This document shows, piece by piece, positions 39,586 through 48,287 of a stretch of DNA of 64,000 nucleotides. Source of the stretch: Stutzerimonas stutzeri (lineage in GTDB: Bacteria; Pseudomonadota; Gammaproteobacteria; Enterobacterales; Pasteurellaceae); NCBI GenBank assembly GCA_901420285.1, contig CABDVE010000001.1, forward strand, positions 1,426,001 to 1,490,000, written 5' to 3'. Position numbers and translations under genes: made by a program. Under the pieces are notes generated by a model. The model did no database searches. It was given only the letters and a program-made list of their open reading frames with translations, and had not been told where the DNA came from. Each line of letters starts with the position of its first letter. The stretch's first letter is position 1.

Positions 39586-40851
39586 ATGGAAGTTATTCAT
39601 CAATATGGAACATGGCTGGTACTGATTACCGCCGTTTTCGGTTTTTTTATGGCGTTCGGAATAGGCGCCAACGATGTTTCAAACTCAATGGGGACCTCGG
39701 TCGGTTCCGGCACGATTACAGCAAAACAAGCAATTATTATCGCATTAATTTTTGAATCTGCCGGTGCATATCTTGCCGGCGGCGAGGTAACGGAAACTAT
39801 TAAAAGCGGCGTGATCGATCCGATGCAATTTACAGATACGCCGGATATTTTAGCGCTCGGTATGCTTTCTGCACTGTTCGCTTCCGGTGCTTGGTTATTT
39901 ATCGCCACAAAAATGGGCTGGCCGGTTTCCGGTACGCACACTATTATCGGCGCAATTATTGGTTTTGCCTGCATTACACTCGGACCGGGTTCCGTCGATT
40001 GGTCGAATATCGGCAGTATCGTCGGCAGCTGGTTCATCACGCCGGTGATTGCCGGTCTTCTCGCTTACGCAATTTTTGCCAGCACGCAAAAGCTCATTTT
40101 TGATACGGATCAACCACTTAAAAATGCGCAAAAATTCGGTCCTTATTACATGGGAATCACTGTGTTAGTTCTTTGTATCGTAACCATGACAAAAGGCTTA
40201 AAACACGTAGGATTAAACCTGTCTGACAGCGAAACGCTGATAATTTCCCTGCTAATCAGTGTTATCGGCATGCTCTTCTGCCATTTCTATTTTAAAAGCC
40301 GAGCTTTCACACAAGCGGTAAATAAAGGGTCCTTCGGTGCGGTAGAAAAAATTTTCAGTATTTTAATGTTATTAACCGCCTGCGCAATGGCATTTGCGCA
40401 CGGTTCCAATGATGTGGCAAACGCCATCGGCCCCCTTTCTGCGGTGGTTTCTATCGTAAATGAAGGCGGTAAAATCATTTCCGGTGGCGCGCTTGCTTGG
40501 TGGATCTTACCGCTAGGCGCATTAGGTATCGCGGTCGGTTTAATCACCATGGGACAAAAAGTAATGGCGACCGTGGGTTCCGGCATTACCGATTTAACCC
40601 CGAGCCGTGGCTTCGCCGCACAATTTGCCACCGCGATGACGGTGGTAGTCGCCTCTGGTACCGGATTACCGATTTCCACCACGCAAACGCTGGTAGGCGC
40701 AATTTTAGGTATCGGTTTTGCACGCGGTATCGCGGCGTTAAATCTTACGGTTATTCGTAATATCATCAGTTCATGGGTGGTTACATTGCCTGCCGGCGCA
40801 TTCTTTGCGACCGTCATTTTCTATACGTTACGGGCAGTCTTTCACCAATAA
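39586..40851 (+). CDS. pitA: Low-affinity inorganic phosphate transporter, PiT family
   Basis: 421 residues with about ten hydrophobic segments. The duplicated PiT signature appears twice: FGIGANDVSNSMGTSVGSG near the N-terminus and FAHGSNDVANAIGPLSAVV in the second half. It imports phosphate, probably as a metal-phosphate complex, using the proton gradient. It follows the PhoU-like gene. AGGA precedes the start, and an uptake-signal terminator closes the operon. Confidence 0.94.
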   Translation: MEVIHQYGTWLVLITAVFGFFMAFGIGANDVSNSMGTSVGSGTITAKQAIIIALIFESAGAYLAGGEVTETIKSGVIDPMQFTDTPDILALGMLSALFASGAWLFIATKMGWPVSGTHTIIGAIIGFACITLGPGSVDWSNIGSIVGSWFITPVIAGLLAYAIFASTQKLIFDTDQPLKNAQKFGPYYMGITVLVLCIVTMTKGLKHVGLNLSDSETLIISLLISVIGMLFCHFYFKSRAFTQAVNKGSFGAVEKIFSILMLLTACAMAFAHGSNDVANAIGPLSAVVSIVNEGGKIISGGALAWWILPLGALGIAVGLITMGQKVMATVGSGITDLTPSRGFAAQFATAMTVVVASGTGLPISTTQTLVGAILGIGFARGIAALNLTVIRNIISSWVVTLPAGAFFATVIFYTLRAVFHQ

Positions 40852-40854
40852 AAT

Positions 40855-40884
40855 AAAAAAAGTGCGGTTAATCCGCACTTTTTT
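40855..40884 (+). terminator. Terminator after the phosphate transport operon
   Basis: AAAAAAGTGCGG / CCGCACTTTTTT stem with a 5-base loop; one arm is a full uptake core, the other lacks its last base. Confidence 0.88.
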
Positions 40885-40943
40885 CATCCGATAAATATCC
40901 TATTAGAGGGTGAATTTTTCAGCATTTTATGTAAGGGAGAATC

Positions 40944-41552
40944 ATGTCAAAACTGAAGCTTTTATTGTCTGGTCTGCTATTCAATGCGGTGCTAAATTCC
41001 GCATACGCCGAAACGCAATATGTCACGGAAAATCTTAACACTTATCTTCGCCGCGGTGCGGGCGAGCAATTCAAAATTGCCGGTATGATTCAATCCGGCG
41101 AACAAGTCAATGTATTGGAACAACAAGGCAAATACAGCCTGATTCGCGATGGCAAAAACCGTGAAGCTTGGATCCTAACCGCTGAATTAAGTAAAACGCC
41201 AAGCAGCAAATTAGAAAACCCGCAGTTAAAAGCGCAAATTCAAGAATTGACCTTAAAACTCAATCACTTAGACAGCGATTGGCAACAACGTACCGTAGAA
41301 ATGCAACGCCGCACCAAACAATCTGAGCAACAAAGCAACGAGTTGTTGGAACAAAATGCTCAGCTCAAACGCGAGCTTGAAATCACCAAAAATAAAAATC
41401 GTGATTTAGAAGCCGTGCTAGATGCGGGTAAACGGGAAATCGCCGTTCAATGGTTTATTTATGGCGGTTGCGTATTGGGCTTTGGCTTGTTACTTGGCTT
41501 AATTATTCCGCATATTCTACCGAGACGTAAACGTCGTGATGATTGGGCATAA
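40944..41552 (+). CDS. SH3-domain membrane protein, YgiM family
   Basis: 202 residues. A signal peptide (about residues 1-22), a bacterial SH3 domain (TENLNTYLRRGAGEQFKIAG, about 25-85), a coiled coil rich in Gln and Glu (about 95-155) and one C-terminal membrane segment (WFIYGGCVLGFGLLLGLIIP) with a basic tail. This is the YgiM/TIGR04211 layout. E. coli ygiM is beside cca, as here. Function unknown, probably periplasmic. A dispersed-repeat copy (40982) encodes FNAVLNS inside the signal peptide. Confidence 0.88.
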   Translation: MSKLKLLLSGLLFNAVLNSAYAETQYVTENLNTYLRRGAGEQFKIAGMIQSGEQVNVLEQQGKYSLIRDGKNREAWILTAELSKTPSSKLENPQLKAQIQELTLKLNHLDSDWQQRTVEMQRRTKQSEQQSNELLEQNAQLKRELEITKNKNRDLEAVLDAGKREIAVQWFIYGGCVLGFGLLLGLIIPHILPRRKRRDDWA

Positions 41553-41603
41553 TCATGCATCACATTGAGTATTAATTTGACACTTGTTTTTTAAGGAAAA
41601 ACG

Positions 41604-42854
41604 ATGGAAATCTATTTAGTAGGCGGTGCGGTGCGCGATCAGTTATTAGGCTTACCGATTAAAGATCGTGACTGGGTCGTCGTCGGCGCTACGCCTGAAA
41701 TGCTACTGTCGCAAGGCTACCAACAAGTCGGCAAAGATTTCCCTGTTTTCTTAAATCCTAAAACTAAAGAAGAATATGCGCTTGCACGAACCGAGCGCAA
41801 ATCCGGCTGCGGTTATACCGGTTTTATTTGTGATTTTTCAGCCAAAATTACGCTGCAACAAGATCTGATTCGCCGCGATCTCACCATCAATGCGATGGCG
41901 TTAGACACGCAAGGCCGACTGCACGATCCCTATCATGGTAAGACTGACTTAGCGCACCGCATTCTACGCCATGTTTCCCCCGCATTTTCTGAAGATCCGC
42001 TACGCGTGCTGCGCGTCGCCCGTTTTGCCGCACGTTTTCATCACTTAGGTTTCACCATTGCGCCGGAAACCTTAGCGCTGATGAAAACACTAACCCAAAG
42101 CGGCGAACTTTCGCATTTAACCGCTGAGCGCGTATGGTTGGAAACAGAAAAAGCGCTTAACGAAAAAAATCCTGAAATTTACTTTGAAACGCTTCGCCAA
42201 ATTGGTGCATTAAAGGTCCTTTTTCCTGAATTAAATGCGCTTTATGGCGTGCCAAATCCGCCGCAACATCATCCCGAAATCGATAGCTTTATACATACTA
42301 TGTTAGTGCTGCAGCAAGCGGTAAAACTCACGCAAGATAAGCCGGAAATAAACAAAGGCGCAGTGCGTTTTGCGGCGATTTGTCATGACCTCGGTAAAGC
42401 ACTCACACCGAAAGAGATTTTGCCGCATCATTACGGGCACGAACAAGCGGGCATTAAACCAACACGCGAACTTTGCAAGCGGTTCCGTGTGCCAAATTAT
42501 TATCAGGCGTTGGCGGAATTGGCTTGCGAATATCACTCGCATATTCACAAAGCCTTTGAACTTCGTGCAGAAACCATAATAAAATTATTTAACCGTTTTG
42601 ATGTATGGCGAAAACCGCAACGCTTCCAAGAATTTTTACTCGTTTGCCTTGCAGACACGCGCGGTAGAACTGGCTTTGAGTATCAAGAATATCCGCAAAT
42701 TGATTACATTAACGGCCTGCTTAACGTCGCAAATCAAACAGATGTACAACAAGTGATCGCCGATGGATTTGAAAAAGAAGGCATTCACAACGAATTAACC
42801 CGTCGCCGAAGCAAAGCGATAAGTGATGCCAAGAATACATATCAAGCCTGTTAG
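41604..42854 (+). CDS. cca: CCA tRNA nucleotidyltransferase (multifunctional, with HD domain)
   Basis: 416 residues. It adds and repairs the 3' CCA of tRNAs. The nucleotidyltransferase motif [10 protein letters not shown] with catalytic DRDW is at the N-terminus, then the [10 protein letters not shown] and [16 protein letters not shown] blocks. A C-terminal HD phosphohydrolase domain ([20 protein letters not shown]) is typical of the gamma-proteobacterial type. AAGGA precedes the ATG. Confidence 0.96.
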   Translation: MEIYLVGGAVRDQLLGLPIKDRDWVVVGATPEMLLSQGYQQVGKDFPVFLNPKTKEEYALARTERKSGCGYTGFICDFSAKITLQQDLIRRDLTINAMALDTQGRLHDPYHGKTDLAHRILRHVSPAFSEDPLRVLRVARFAARFHHLGFTIAPETLALMKTLTQSGELSHLTAERVWLETEKALNEKNPEIYFETLRQIGALKVLFPELNALYGVPNPPQHHPEIDSFIHTMLVLQQAVKLTQDKPEINKGAVRFAAICHDLGKALTPKEILPHHYGHEQAGIKPTRELCKRFRVPNYYQALAELACEYHSHIHKAFELRAETIIKLFNRFDVWRKPQRFQEFLLVCLADTRGRTGFEYQEYPQIDYINGLLNVANQTDVQQVIADGFEKEGIHNELTRRRSKAISDAKNTYQAC

Positions 42855-42919
42855 AACAAGCTTTACTCGATAAATTTAACCCCTTACAATACGCGCAATT
42901 TTTTGGTCGAAGCATTATC

Positions 42920-43540
42920 ATGAAACAGTTAAAATTTTTCACCGCACTTTTCGCCACCGCGATACTTGGTGCCTGTACATCAGACCTCGAACGTCCTAAC
43001 GATGTGCAATATCTTGATAAAAGCGATACAACTTGGCTTCAACATCTGCAAAAAATAGAAAAAATCCGCGCTTATCATGCCAAAGGGCAAATCGGCTACA
43101 TCAGTCCGCAAGAACGTTTTTCCAGTCGCTTTGAATGGCAGTATCAAAACCCACGCTCTTACAGATTGAAACTTTATTCTTTAATTAGCAAATCCAGTTT
43201 ATTAATTGAAATGCACCAAAACGGAATGACCGTATCCGATCAAGACGGCAACCAACAATCAGCAAGTAATGCCAAATTATTGCTGCAAAAAATGATTGGC
43301 ATGGATATACCGCTGGAACATTTGGCCTATTGGTTGAAAGGTCAACCAGCACCGCATTCGGATTACCAAGTGGGCCAAAATCATTTTCTCGGTGCTTTTA
43401 GTTATTCGCTCGACGGCTCCGTCTGGACAGCGGATTATTTAAGTTATCACGCGCAAAATGCTATGCCGGAAAATATTTTACTGAAAAATCAAAATACCTC
43501 TCAAACCTTAAAAATTCGCGTAGACGAATGGGAATTTTAA
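42920..43540 (+). CDS. lolB: Outer-membrane lipoprotein receptor LolB
   Basis: 206 residues. A lipoprotein signal peptide ends in the lipobox LGAC (Cys19). It accepts lipoproteins from LolA and inserts them in the outer membrane, of which it is itself a lipoprotein. The half-barrel core includes [20 protein letters not shown] and [14 protein letters not shown]. Its stop codon overlaps the ispE start (TAATG). A Hin-type uptake core lies in the signal peptide (42941). lolB next to ispE and prs is the usual gamma-proteobacterial order. Confidence 0.92.
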   Translation: MKQLKFFTALFATAILGACTSDLERPNDVQYLDKSDTTWLQHLQKIEKIRAYHAKGQIGYISPQERFSSRFEWQYQNPRSYRLKLYSLISKSSLLIEMHQNGMTVSDQDGNQQSASNAKLLLQKMIGMDIPLEHLAYWLKGQPAPHSDYQVGQNHFLGAFSYSLDGSVWTADYLSYHAQNAMPENILLKNQNTSQTLKIRVDEWEF

Positions 43541-44454
43541 TGAAAACTTACTCATTTTCGCACGTGCTTTCCTCCCCCGAGCTTGACCAACCGAACCGCT
43601 TTCCAAGCCCGGCAAAACTCAATTTATTCCTTTACATTAACGGCAAATTACCAAACGGTTACCACGAGTTACAAACACTTTTCCAATTCCTTGATTTCGG
43701 CGATTGGCTTGAAATCGACATTCGCGAACAAGACGATCAAATTCTAATTACACCCGAAATTTCCGGACTTAAAACTGAAGATAATCTGATTTATCGTGCA
43801 GCCAAATTATTGCAAAAAAACACACAAATCAAACAAGGCGCAAATATTCATTTGGATAAAATCCTACCTATGGGCGGCGGCGTAGGTGGTGGCTCCTCCA
43901 ATGCGGGCACCGCATTGGTCGCGCTCAATGTACTTTGGAAAGCAAATTTGCCCGTTCATGAACTGGCCAAAATAGGCTTAATGCTAGGTGCCGATGTGCC
44001 GATTTTTGTACACGGTCATGCTGCATTTGCCGAAGGGGTAGGCGAAAAAATCACTTATTGCGAACCGCAAGAAAAATGGTTCGTCGTGTTAAAACCGGCC
44101 TGCTCTATTTCGACTGCGCTAATTTTTAACGCTCCCGATTTAGTGCGAAATACGCCAAAACGCACGCTAAAAACTTTGCTTAATTCGCCATACGAAAACG
44201 ATTGCGAAAAAGTTGTACGAAATCATTACGCGGACGTTGAAAAAGCCCTGAACTGGTTGCTAGAATATGCGCCGGCAAGATTAACAGGAACCGGCGCTTG
44301 CGTGTTCGCGGAATTTGATCGGGAAATCGACGCACAAGCCTGCTTTCAACAAAAACCGGCGGAATTATCCGGTTTTGTTGCGAAAGGACTCAATGTTTCT
44401 CCGTTACACCAAATGCTGAAACGATATTATCTCCCTAATTTATCTACAATCTAA
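43540..44454 (+). CDS. ispE: 4-diphosphocytidyl-2-C-methyl-D-erythritol kinase
   Basis: 304 residues. A GHMP kinase of the MEP isoprenoid pathway. [12 protein letters not shown] (motif 1), the ATP-binding [18 protein letters not shown] (motif 2) and [12 protein letters not shown] (motif 3) are visible. The start at 43540 overlaps the lolB stop. In motif 2 the segment after SSNA reads GTAL, supplied by a dispersed-repeat copy (43907), with a partial inverse copy (CCAATGCGG) just before it. Confidence 0.95.
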   Translation: MKTYSFSHVLSSPELDQPNRFPSPAKLNLFLYINGKLPNGYHELQTLFQFLDFGDWLEIDIREQDDQILITPEISGLKTEDNLIYRAAKLLQKNTQIKQGANIHLDKILPMGGGVGGGSSNAGTALVALNVLWKANLPVHELAKIGLMLGADVPIFVHGHAAFAEGVGEKITYCEPQEKWFVVLKPACSISTALIFNAPDLVRNTPKRTLKTLLNSPYENDCEKVVRNHYADVEKALNWLLEYAPARLTGTGACVFAEFDREIDAQACFQQKPAELSGFVAKGLNVSPLHQMLKRYYLPNLSTI

Positions 44455-44471
44455 CCTGAGGTTATCACAAC

Positions 44472-45419
44472 ATGCCAGATATTAAACTCTTCGCGGGTAA
44501 TGCGACTCCTGAACTTGCAAAGCGCATTTCCGAACGTCTATATATTTCACTAGGCGATGCGACTGTGGGTCGTTTCAGCGACGGTGAAATACAAGTTCAA
44601 ATTAACGAAAACGTGCGCGGCGCAGATGTATTTATTGTCCAGTCAACTTGCGCACCAACCAACGATAATCTAATGGAATTAATCGTCATGGTGGATGCGT
44701 TACGTCGTGCATCCGCCGGCCGTATAACTGCTGTTATTCCTTATTTCGGATACGCTCGCCAAGACCGTCGCGTACGTTCAGCGCGGGTGCCGATCACTGC
44801 AAAAGTCGTGGCAGATATGCTTTCCACTGTAGGGATCGACCGTGTATTAACCTGTGATTTACACGCTGAACAAATCCAAGGTTTCTTTGATGTACCGGTT
44901 GATAACGTGTTCGGTTCGCCGGTGTTAATTCGCGATATTTTGAAAAAAACTGACCTTGAAAACCCAATCGTTGTTTCGCCGGATATCGGTGGCGTCGTGC
45001 GCGCCCGTGCTGTCGCAAAATTGTTAAACGACACAGATATGGCGATTATCGACAAACGTCGTCCGCGCGCAAATGTTGCACAAGTCATGCATATCATCGG
45101 CGATGTGGCAGATCGCGATTGTATTCTTGTAGATGATATGATCGACACCGGCGGCACTTTATGCAAAGCAGCCGAAGCCCTTAAAGAACGCGGCGCGAAA
45201 CGCGTATTTGCTTATGCTACTCACGCAGTATTCTCCGGCGCCGCAGCGAAAAATCTCGCTAGCGATGCGATTGACGAAATTGTGGTCACCGATACCATTC
45301 CGCTTTCACCAGAAATGAAAGCCCTCGGCAAAGTGAGAGAGCTCACCCTTTCTTCTATGCTCGCGGAAGCTATTCGTCGGATTAGCAACGAAGAATCGAT
45401 TTCCGCAATGTTCAACTAA
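44472..45419 (+). CDS. prs: Ribose-phosphate pyrophosphokinase
   Basis: 315 residues, the usual length. It makes PRPP from ribose 5-phosphate and ATP for nucleotide, His and Trp synthesis. It contains [16 protein letters not shown], the ATP loop [15 protein letters not shown], and the PRPP-binding loop [13 protein letters not shown]. It lies 17 bases after ispE, and a terminator follows. Confidence 0.97.
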   Translation: MPDIKLFAGNATPELAKRISERLYISLGDATVGRFSDGEIQVQINENVRGADVFIVQSTCAPTNDNLMELIVMVDALRRASAGRITAVIPYFGYARQDRRVRSARVPITAKVVADMLSTVGIDRVLTCDLHAEQIQGFFDVPVDNVFGSPVLIRDILKKTDLENPIVVSPDIGGVVRARAVAKLLNDTDMAIIDKRRPRANVAQVMHIIGDVADRDCILVDDMIDTGGTLCKAAEALKERGAKRVFAYATHAVFSGAAAKNLASDAIDEIVVTDTIPLSPEMKALGKVRELTLSSMLAEAIRRISNEESISAMFN

Positions 45420-45436
45420 CTCGGTTCAAAAAAACT

Positions 45437-45472
45437 CAAAGGCATGGATTTCTTCCGTGCCTTTTTTTATTT
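45437..45472 (+). terminator. Terminator after prs
   Basis: AAAGGCATGGA / TTCCGTGCCTTT imperfect stem with a short loop and a T-run. Confidence 0.78.
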
Positions 45473-45520
45473 TAAAAACATTTTAAAAAATATCCTGCAT
45501 GTTGCCATTTTTTCAAAGAA

Positions 45521-45581
45521 TTTGATCAATATCACAAAACCATAAAATCTGCCTTGAGATTTTTTCTCACTCAAGCATAAT
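45521..45581 (+). promoter_or_regulatory. Promoter of the iron-uptake operon with CRP/FNR-like site
   Basis: TTGAGA (45554-45559), 16-base spacer and CATAAT (45576-45581) form a promoter. Upstream, TTGATCAATATCAC (45522-45535) matches the FNR consensus TTGAT-N4-ATCAA at 9 of 10 positions. The same bases read as TTTGA-N6-TCACA, 9 of 10 for CRP. The centre is about 60 bases before the predicted start, the class I activator position. Which regulator binds cannot be decided by eye. Confidence 0.6.
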
Positions 45582-45620
45582 GACAACTTAAATAAGAACA
45601 AATCGCATTTGGAGTTTTTA

Positions 45621-47519
45621 ATGTTGCGTATAATTCGTTACGGCGCGTTGCTGTTTACTTTTTTCCTTTCACAACTTGCTTTAGCGCAAGATCACTACCA
45701 AGAACGAGTCGCAGACATTACCGCTCGATTGGATAAAACTACCGCCCTTCTCCGACAAAACAATCCTGATGACGCCCGTACGGAAGTGCAAATGGCTTAT
45801 TTTGAAGTGTTTGAAAATTTAGAAGGACCAATTCGAATTAATTTCTCCGCACAAAAAAGTTATCAAATGGAAGCCGCCTTCGGTGAAATCCGTAAAATGA
45901 TTGGCGAAGGTAAACCTCTAAATGAAATCCAAGCAAAAATCGATGGCTTAAAACAAGCGCTACAAGAGGTTCTTCCTTCGTTAACGAAAGGACATCAATT
46001 AAATGCCGATGGGCAACATGGCGTTTATCAAAACGATCAAATTCTGCCTTACTGGCAAGAGAGCTTTAAAACTATCGATGATCTCGTGGCGCAAGCTATC
46101 GAAGCCTATCAGCAAGGGGATTTTAGTAAAGCCAAACAGGCCTTCCAACAAGCGCAATATGACGGCTATAAAAATTCCGAAATGGAAATGGCAATTCGTA
46201 CTCATCGTTCTTCCGAACAATCCGCCGCGATCAACCAACAATTCTATAATTTGATTCGTTTAAGCGAACAAGCAGATCAAATGACGGAAATTGCCTATCA
46301 AAGCACCAATCTTTTGCAAGATATTGAAGAGCAACTACCGAGTTTACCGACCACACGCGAAGAACAAAACCGTCAATCAACGCAAGCGGCGCAAACCACC
46401 GAACAAGCAGAAAAGGATTGGCAAAACATCGCCAAACAAGTGAATCAAAATATTCAACAAGCCATCATGCTTTATGAAAAAGGCGAACACAAAAAAGCAA
46501 TTCTTGCCGTACAAGATACTTACTTCGACGTATTCGAAAACAGTGGTATGGAAAACAAAATCGGTTCGCGCGATAGCAATTTCAAAGCCGAATTGGAAGG
46601 CTATTTCACCCGTCTTGTAAGCTTAATGAAAGCCGAACAAGGAGATAAGTTACAAGAGCAAGCGAAAGGCTTGTCCGACGGATTAAACCAAGCGGTTGAC
46701 ATGTTACAAGGTGGCGAACAAAGTGATTGGTCGTTGTTCTTATATAGCTTACTGATTATTTTGCGCGAAGGTTTGGAAGCTTTACTGATCGTTGCTGCGA
46801 TTGTGGCATACTTAGTAAAAAATAATCATCAAGACAAATTGCCGGTAATTCGCCAATCCGTTTATGTCGCCTTATTCGCCAGCCTAGTGACGGCGTTTTT
46901 CTTTCAACTTATCTTTGAAAATTCCGGACAAAACCGTGAACTGTTGGAAGGTTTCACCATGATCATCGCTGTATTTATGCTGTTTATGATGAGTTACTGG
47001 TTGCTTTCCAAAGTGGAAGCGCAAAATTGGAAACGTTATTTGGAAGGCAAAATTAGCACCGCATTGACAGCAGGATCACTCGCCGGTTTGTGGTTCACCA
47101 GTTTCTTGGCAGTCTATCGTGAAGGCGCCGAAACCGTGTTGTTCTACTATGCGCTAGCCGGCGATGCCAAAAGTGCTCTCGGTTTAACCTACCTTTTCGG
47201 CGGCTTTTTGGTCGGCGCATTATTACTTGCCGTCTGTTACTTCATTATGCGCTACACTGTGGTGAAATTGCCGCTCAAACCGTTTTTTATGTTTACAGGC
47301 AGTTTTATGTATGTAATGGCGTTCGTATTCGCCGGTAAATCCGTACTGGAATTGATCGAAGGTAAGTTATTTGAACCAACCCTGATAAATGGTGTACCTG
47401 AAATTACGTGGTTGGGTATCTATCCTTATGTAGAAACCCTTGTGCCACAAGGTATTTTAATTATCGCTGCCGTTCTTGCTTTAGCAGTGATGAAATATCA
47501 AAGCAAAAAAGTGAATTAA
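45621..47519 (+). CDS. FTR1-family iron permease with periplasmic N-terminal domain
   Basis: 632 residues from the ATG at 45621, seven bases after GGAG; a TTG upstream would add four. A signal peptide (ending ALAQ) leads into a long helical periplasmic region with two related repeats (ARTEVQMAYFEVFEN and AILAVQDTYFDVFEN). A C-terminal membrane domain of about seven helices has two iron motifs, LREGLEALLIVA and YREGAETVLFYYA. It matches Campylobacter Cj1658 and E. coli FetM: a partner of the P19 protein in iron uptake. It opens an eight-gene operon. A repeat copy (47056) encodes STAL between the membrane motifs. Confidence 0.9.
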   Translation: MLRIIRYGALLFTFFLSQLALAQDHYQERVADITARLDKTTALLRQNNPDDARTEVQMAYFEVFENLEGPIRINFSAQKSYQMEAAFGEIRKMIGEGKPLNEIQAKIDGLKQALQEVLPSLTKGHQLNADGQHGVYQNDQILPYWQESFKTIDDLVAQAIEAYQQGDFSKAKQAFQQAQYDGYKNSEMEMAIRTHRSSEQSAAINQQFYNLIRLSEQADQMTEIAYQSTNLLQDIEEQLPSLPTTREEQNRQSTQAAQTTEQAEKDWQNIAKQVNQNIQQAIMLYEKGEHKKAILAVQDTYFDVFENSGMENKIGSRDSNFKAELEGYFTRLVSLMKAEQGDKLQEQAKGLSDGLNQAVDMLQGGEQSDWSLFLYSLLIILREGLEALLIVAAIVAYLVKNNHQDKLPVIRQSVYVALFASLVTAFFFQLIFENSGQNRELLEGFTMIIAVFMLFMMSYWLLSKVEAQNWKRYLEGKISTALTAGSLAGLWFTSFLAVYREGAETVLFYYALAGDAKSALGLTYLFGGFLVGALLLAVCYFIMRYTVVKLPLKPFFMFTGSFMYVMAFVFAGKSVLELIEGKLFEPTLINGVPEITWLGIYPYVETLVPQGILIIAAVLALAVMKYQSKKVN

Positions 47520-47585
47520 ACGTAGGGACAAATATAATTTGTCCTTGCATGATATAAACCTAACCTTCATCTCAGGAGAAAAAAT

Positions 47586-48104
47586 ATGAAAAAAGCACTT
47601 ATCGCGACCGCACTTGCAGCAGGTTTGTTTGCCGCTAGCGCTAACGCCTTTACCGAATATCCGATCGGTGAAGCCGTAACCATGAATGAAATGGAAATCG
47701 CTGCCGTGTATTTAAAACCGATTGATATGGAACCGCGTGGCATGGGTTTACCGGCAGCCAAATCCGATATTCACTTGGAAGCGGATATTCACGCGGTGAA
47801 AGGTAACAAAAACGGTTTCGGTGACGGCGAATGGATGCCGTACCTTACGATTAACTATACTTTAGTGAATACCGATACCGGTGAAAAACAAGAAGGCACC
47901 TTCATGCCGATGGTTGCCGGTGACGGTCCACACTATGGTGCAAACGTAAAAATGATGGGTGTGGGTAACTACAAATTAACTTACCATATCGATCCGCCAT
48001 CAAAAGCTGGTATGCACCGCCATACTGACGAGGAAACCGGCGTTGGCCGTTGGTGGAAACCTTTTGATGTAAATTATGAATTTAAATTTACGGGGATAAA
48101 ATAA
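47586..48104 (+). CDS. Periplasmic iron/copper-binding protein, P19 family
   Basis: 172 residues with a clear signal peptide (MKKALIATALAAGLFAASANA). The mature part matches P19/FetP/Tpd proteins: EMEIAAVYLKPIDM, the acid and His ligands in DIHLEADIHAV, MPYLTINY, a conserved Met (FMPMVAGDGPHYG) and His ligands in MHRHTDEETG. P19 dimers bind copper and iron and hand iron to the FTR1 partner. AGGAG precedes the start. A Hin-type uptake core lies in the signal-peptide codons (47607). Confidence 0.94.
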   Translation: MKKALIATALAAGLFAASANAFTEYPIGEAVTMNEMEIAAVYLKPIDMEPRGMGLPAAKSDIHLEADIHAVKGNKNGFGDGEWMPYLTINYTLVNTDTGEKQEGTFMPMVAGDGPHYGANVKMMGVGNYKLTYHIDPPSKAGMHRHTDEETGVGRWWKPFDVNYEFKFTGIK

Positions 48105-48110
48105 TCTCTA

Positions 48111-48262
48111 CTCCTTCCCTCCCTCTGTTTACAGAGGGAGGTACCGAAGGCGGAAGGAGGGAAAAAAGCGATTAAATCTAATATTATTTTTGTAACGTCG
48201 TTACAATCCCTCCCCCAGTCGCTACGCGGCAGCTCCCTCCGTAAACGGAGAGAGCGAAGTTA
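48111..48262. repeat. Cluster of GC-rich inverted repeats between the P19 and DUF2318 genes
   Basis: Outer arms CTCCTTCC (48111-48118) and GGAAGGAG (48162-48169) enclose the hairpin CCCTCTGTTTACAGAGGG. Then come GTAACGTCGTTAC (48192-48204) and CTCCGTAAACGGAG, flanked by a second TCCCTCCCCCAG block. The left and right parts share CCCTCC...TTTACNGAG-type sequence in inverted order. It resembles intergenic palindromic repeats (MITE- or REP-like). The element may cause partial termination or shape mRNA stability in the operon; it has no coding potential I can support. Confidence 0.7.
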
Positions 48263-48287
48263 TTAACTTCAAGCTTTACACTAATCT

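Noticed and set aside
41604-42854. Frameshift at the cca C-terminus
   Set aside because: The final residues look slightly unusual, but all catalytic and HD motifs are in frame and the length is normal for the family.
48111-48262. Correia-type (Neisseria) repeat
   Set aside because: It lacks the TATAG-type termini and the known core; only the general palindromic nature is shared.
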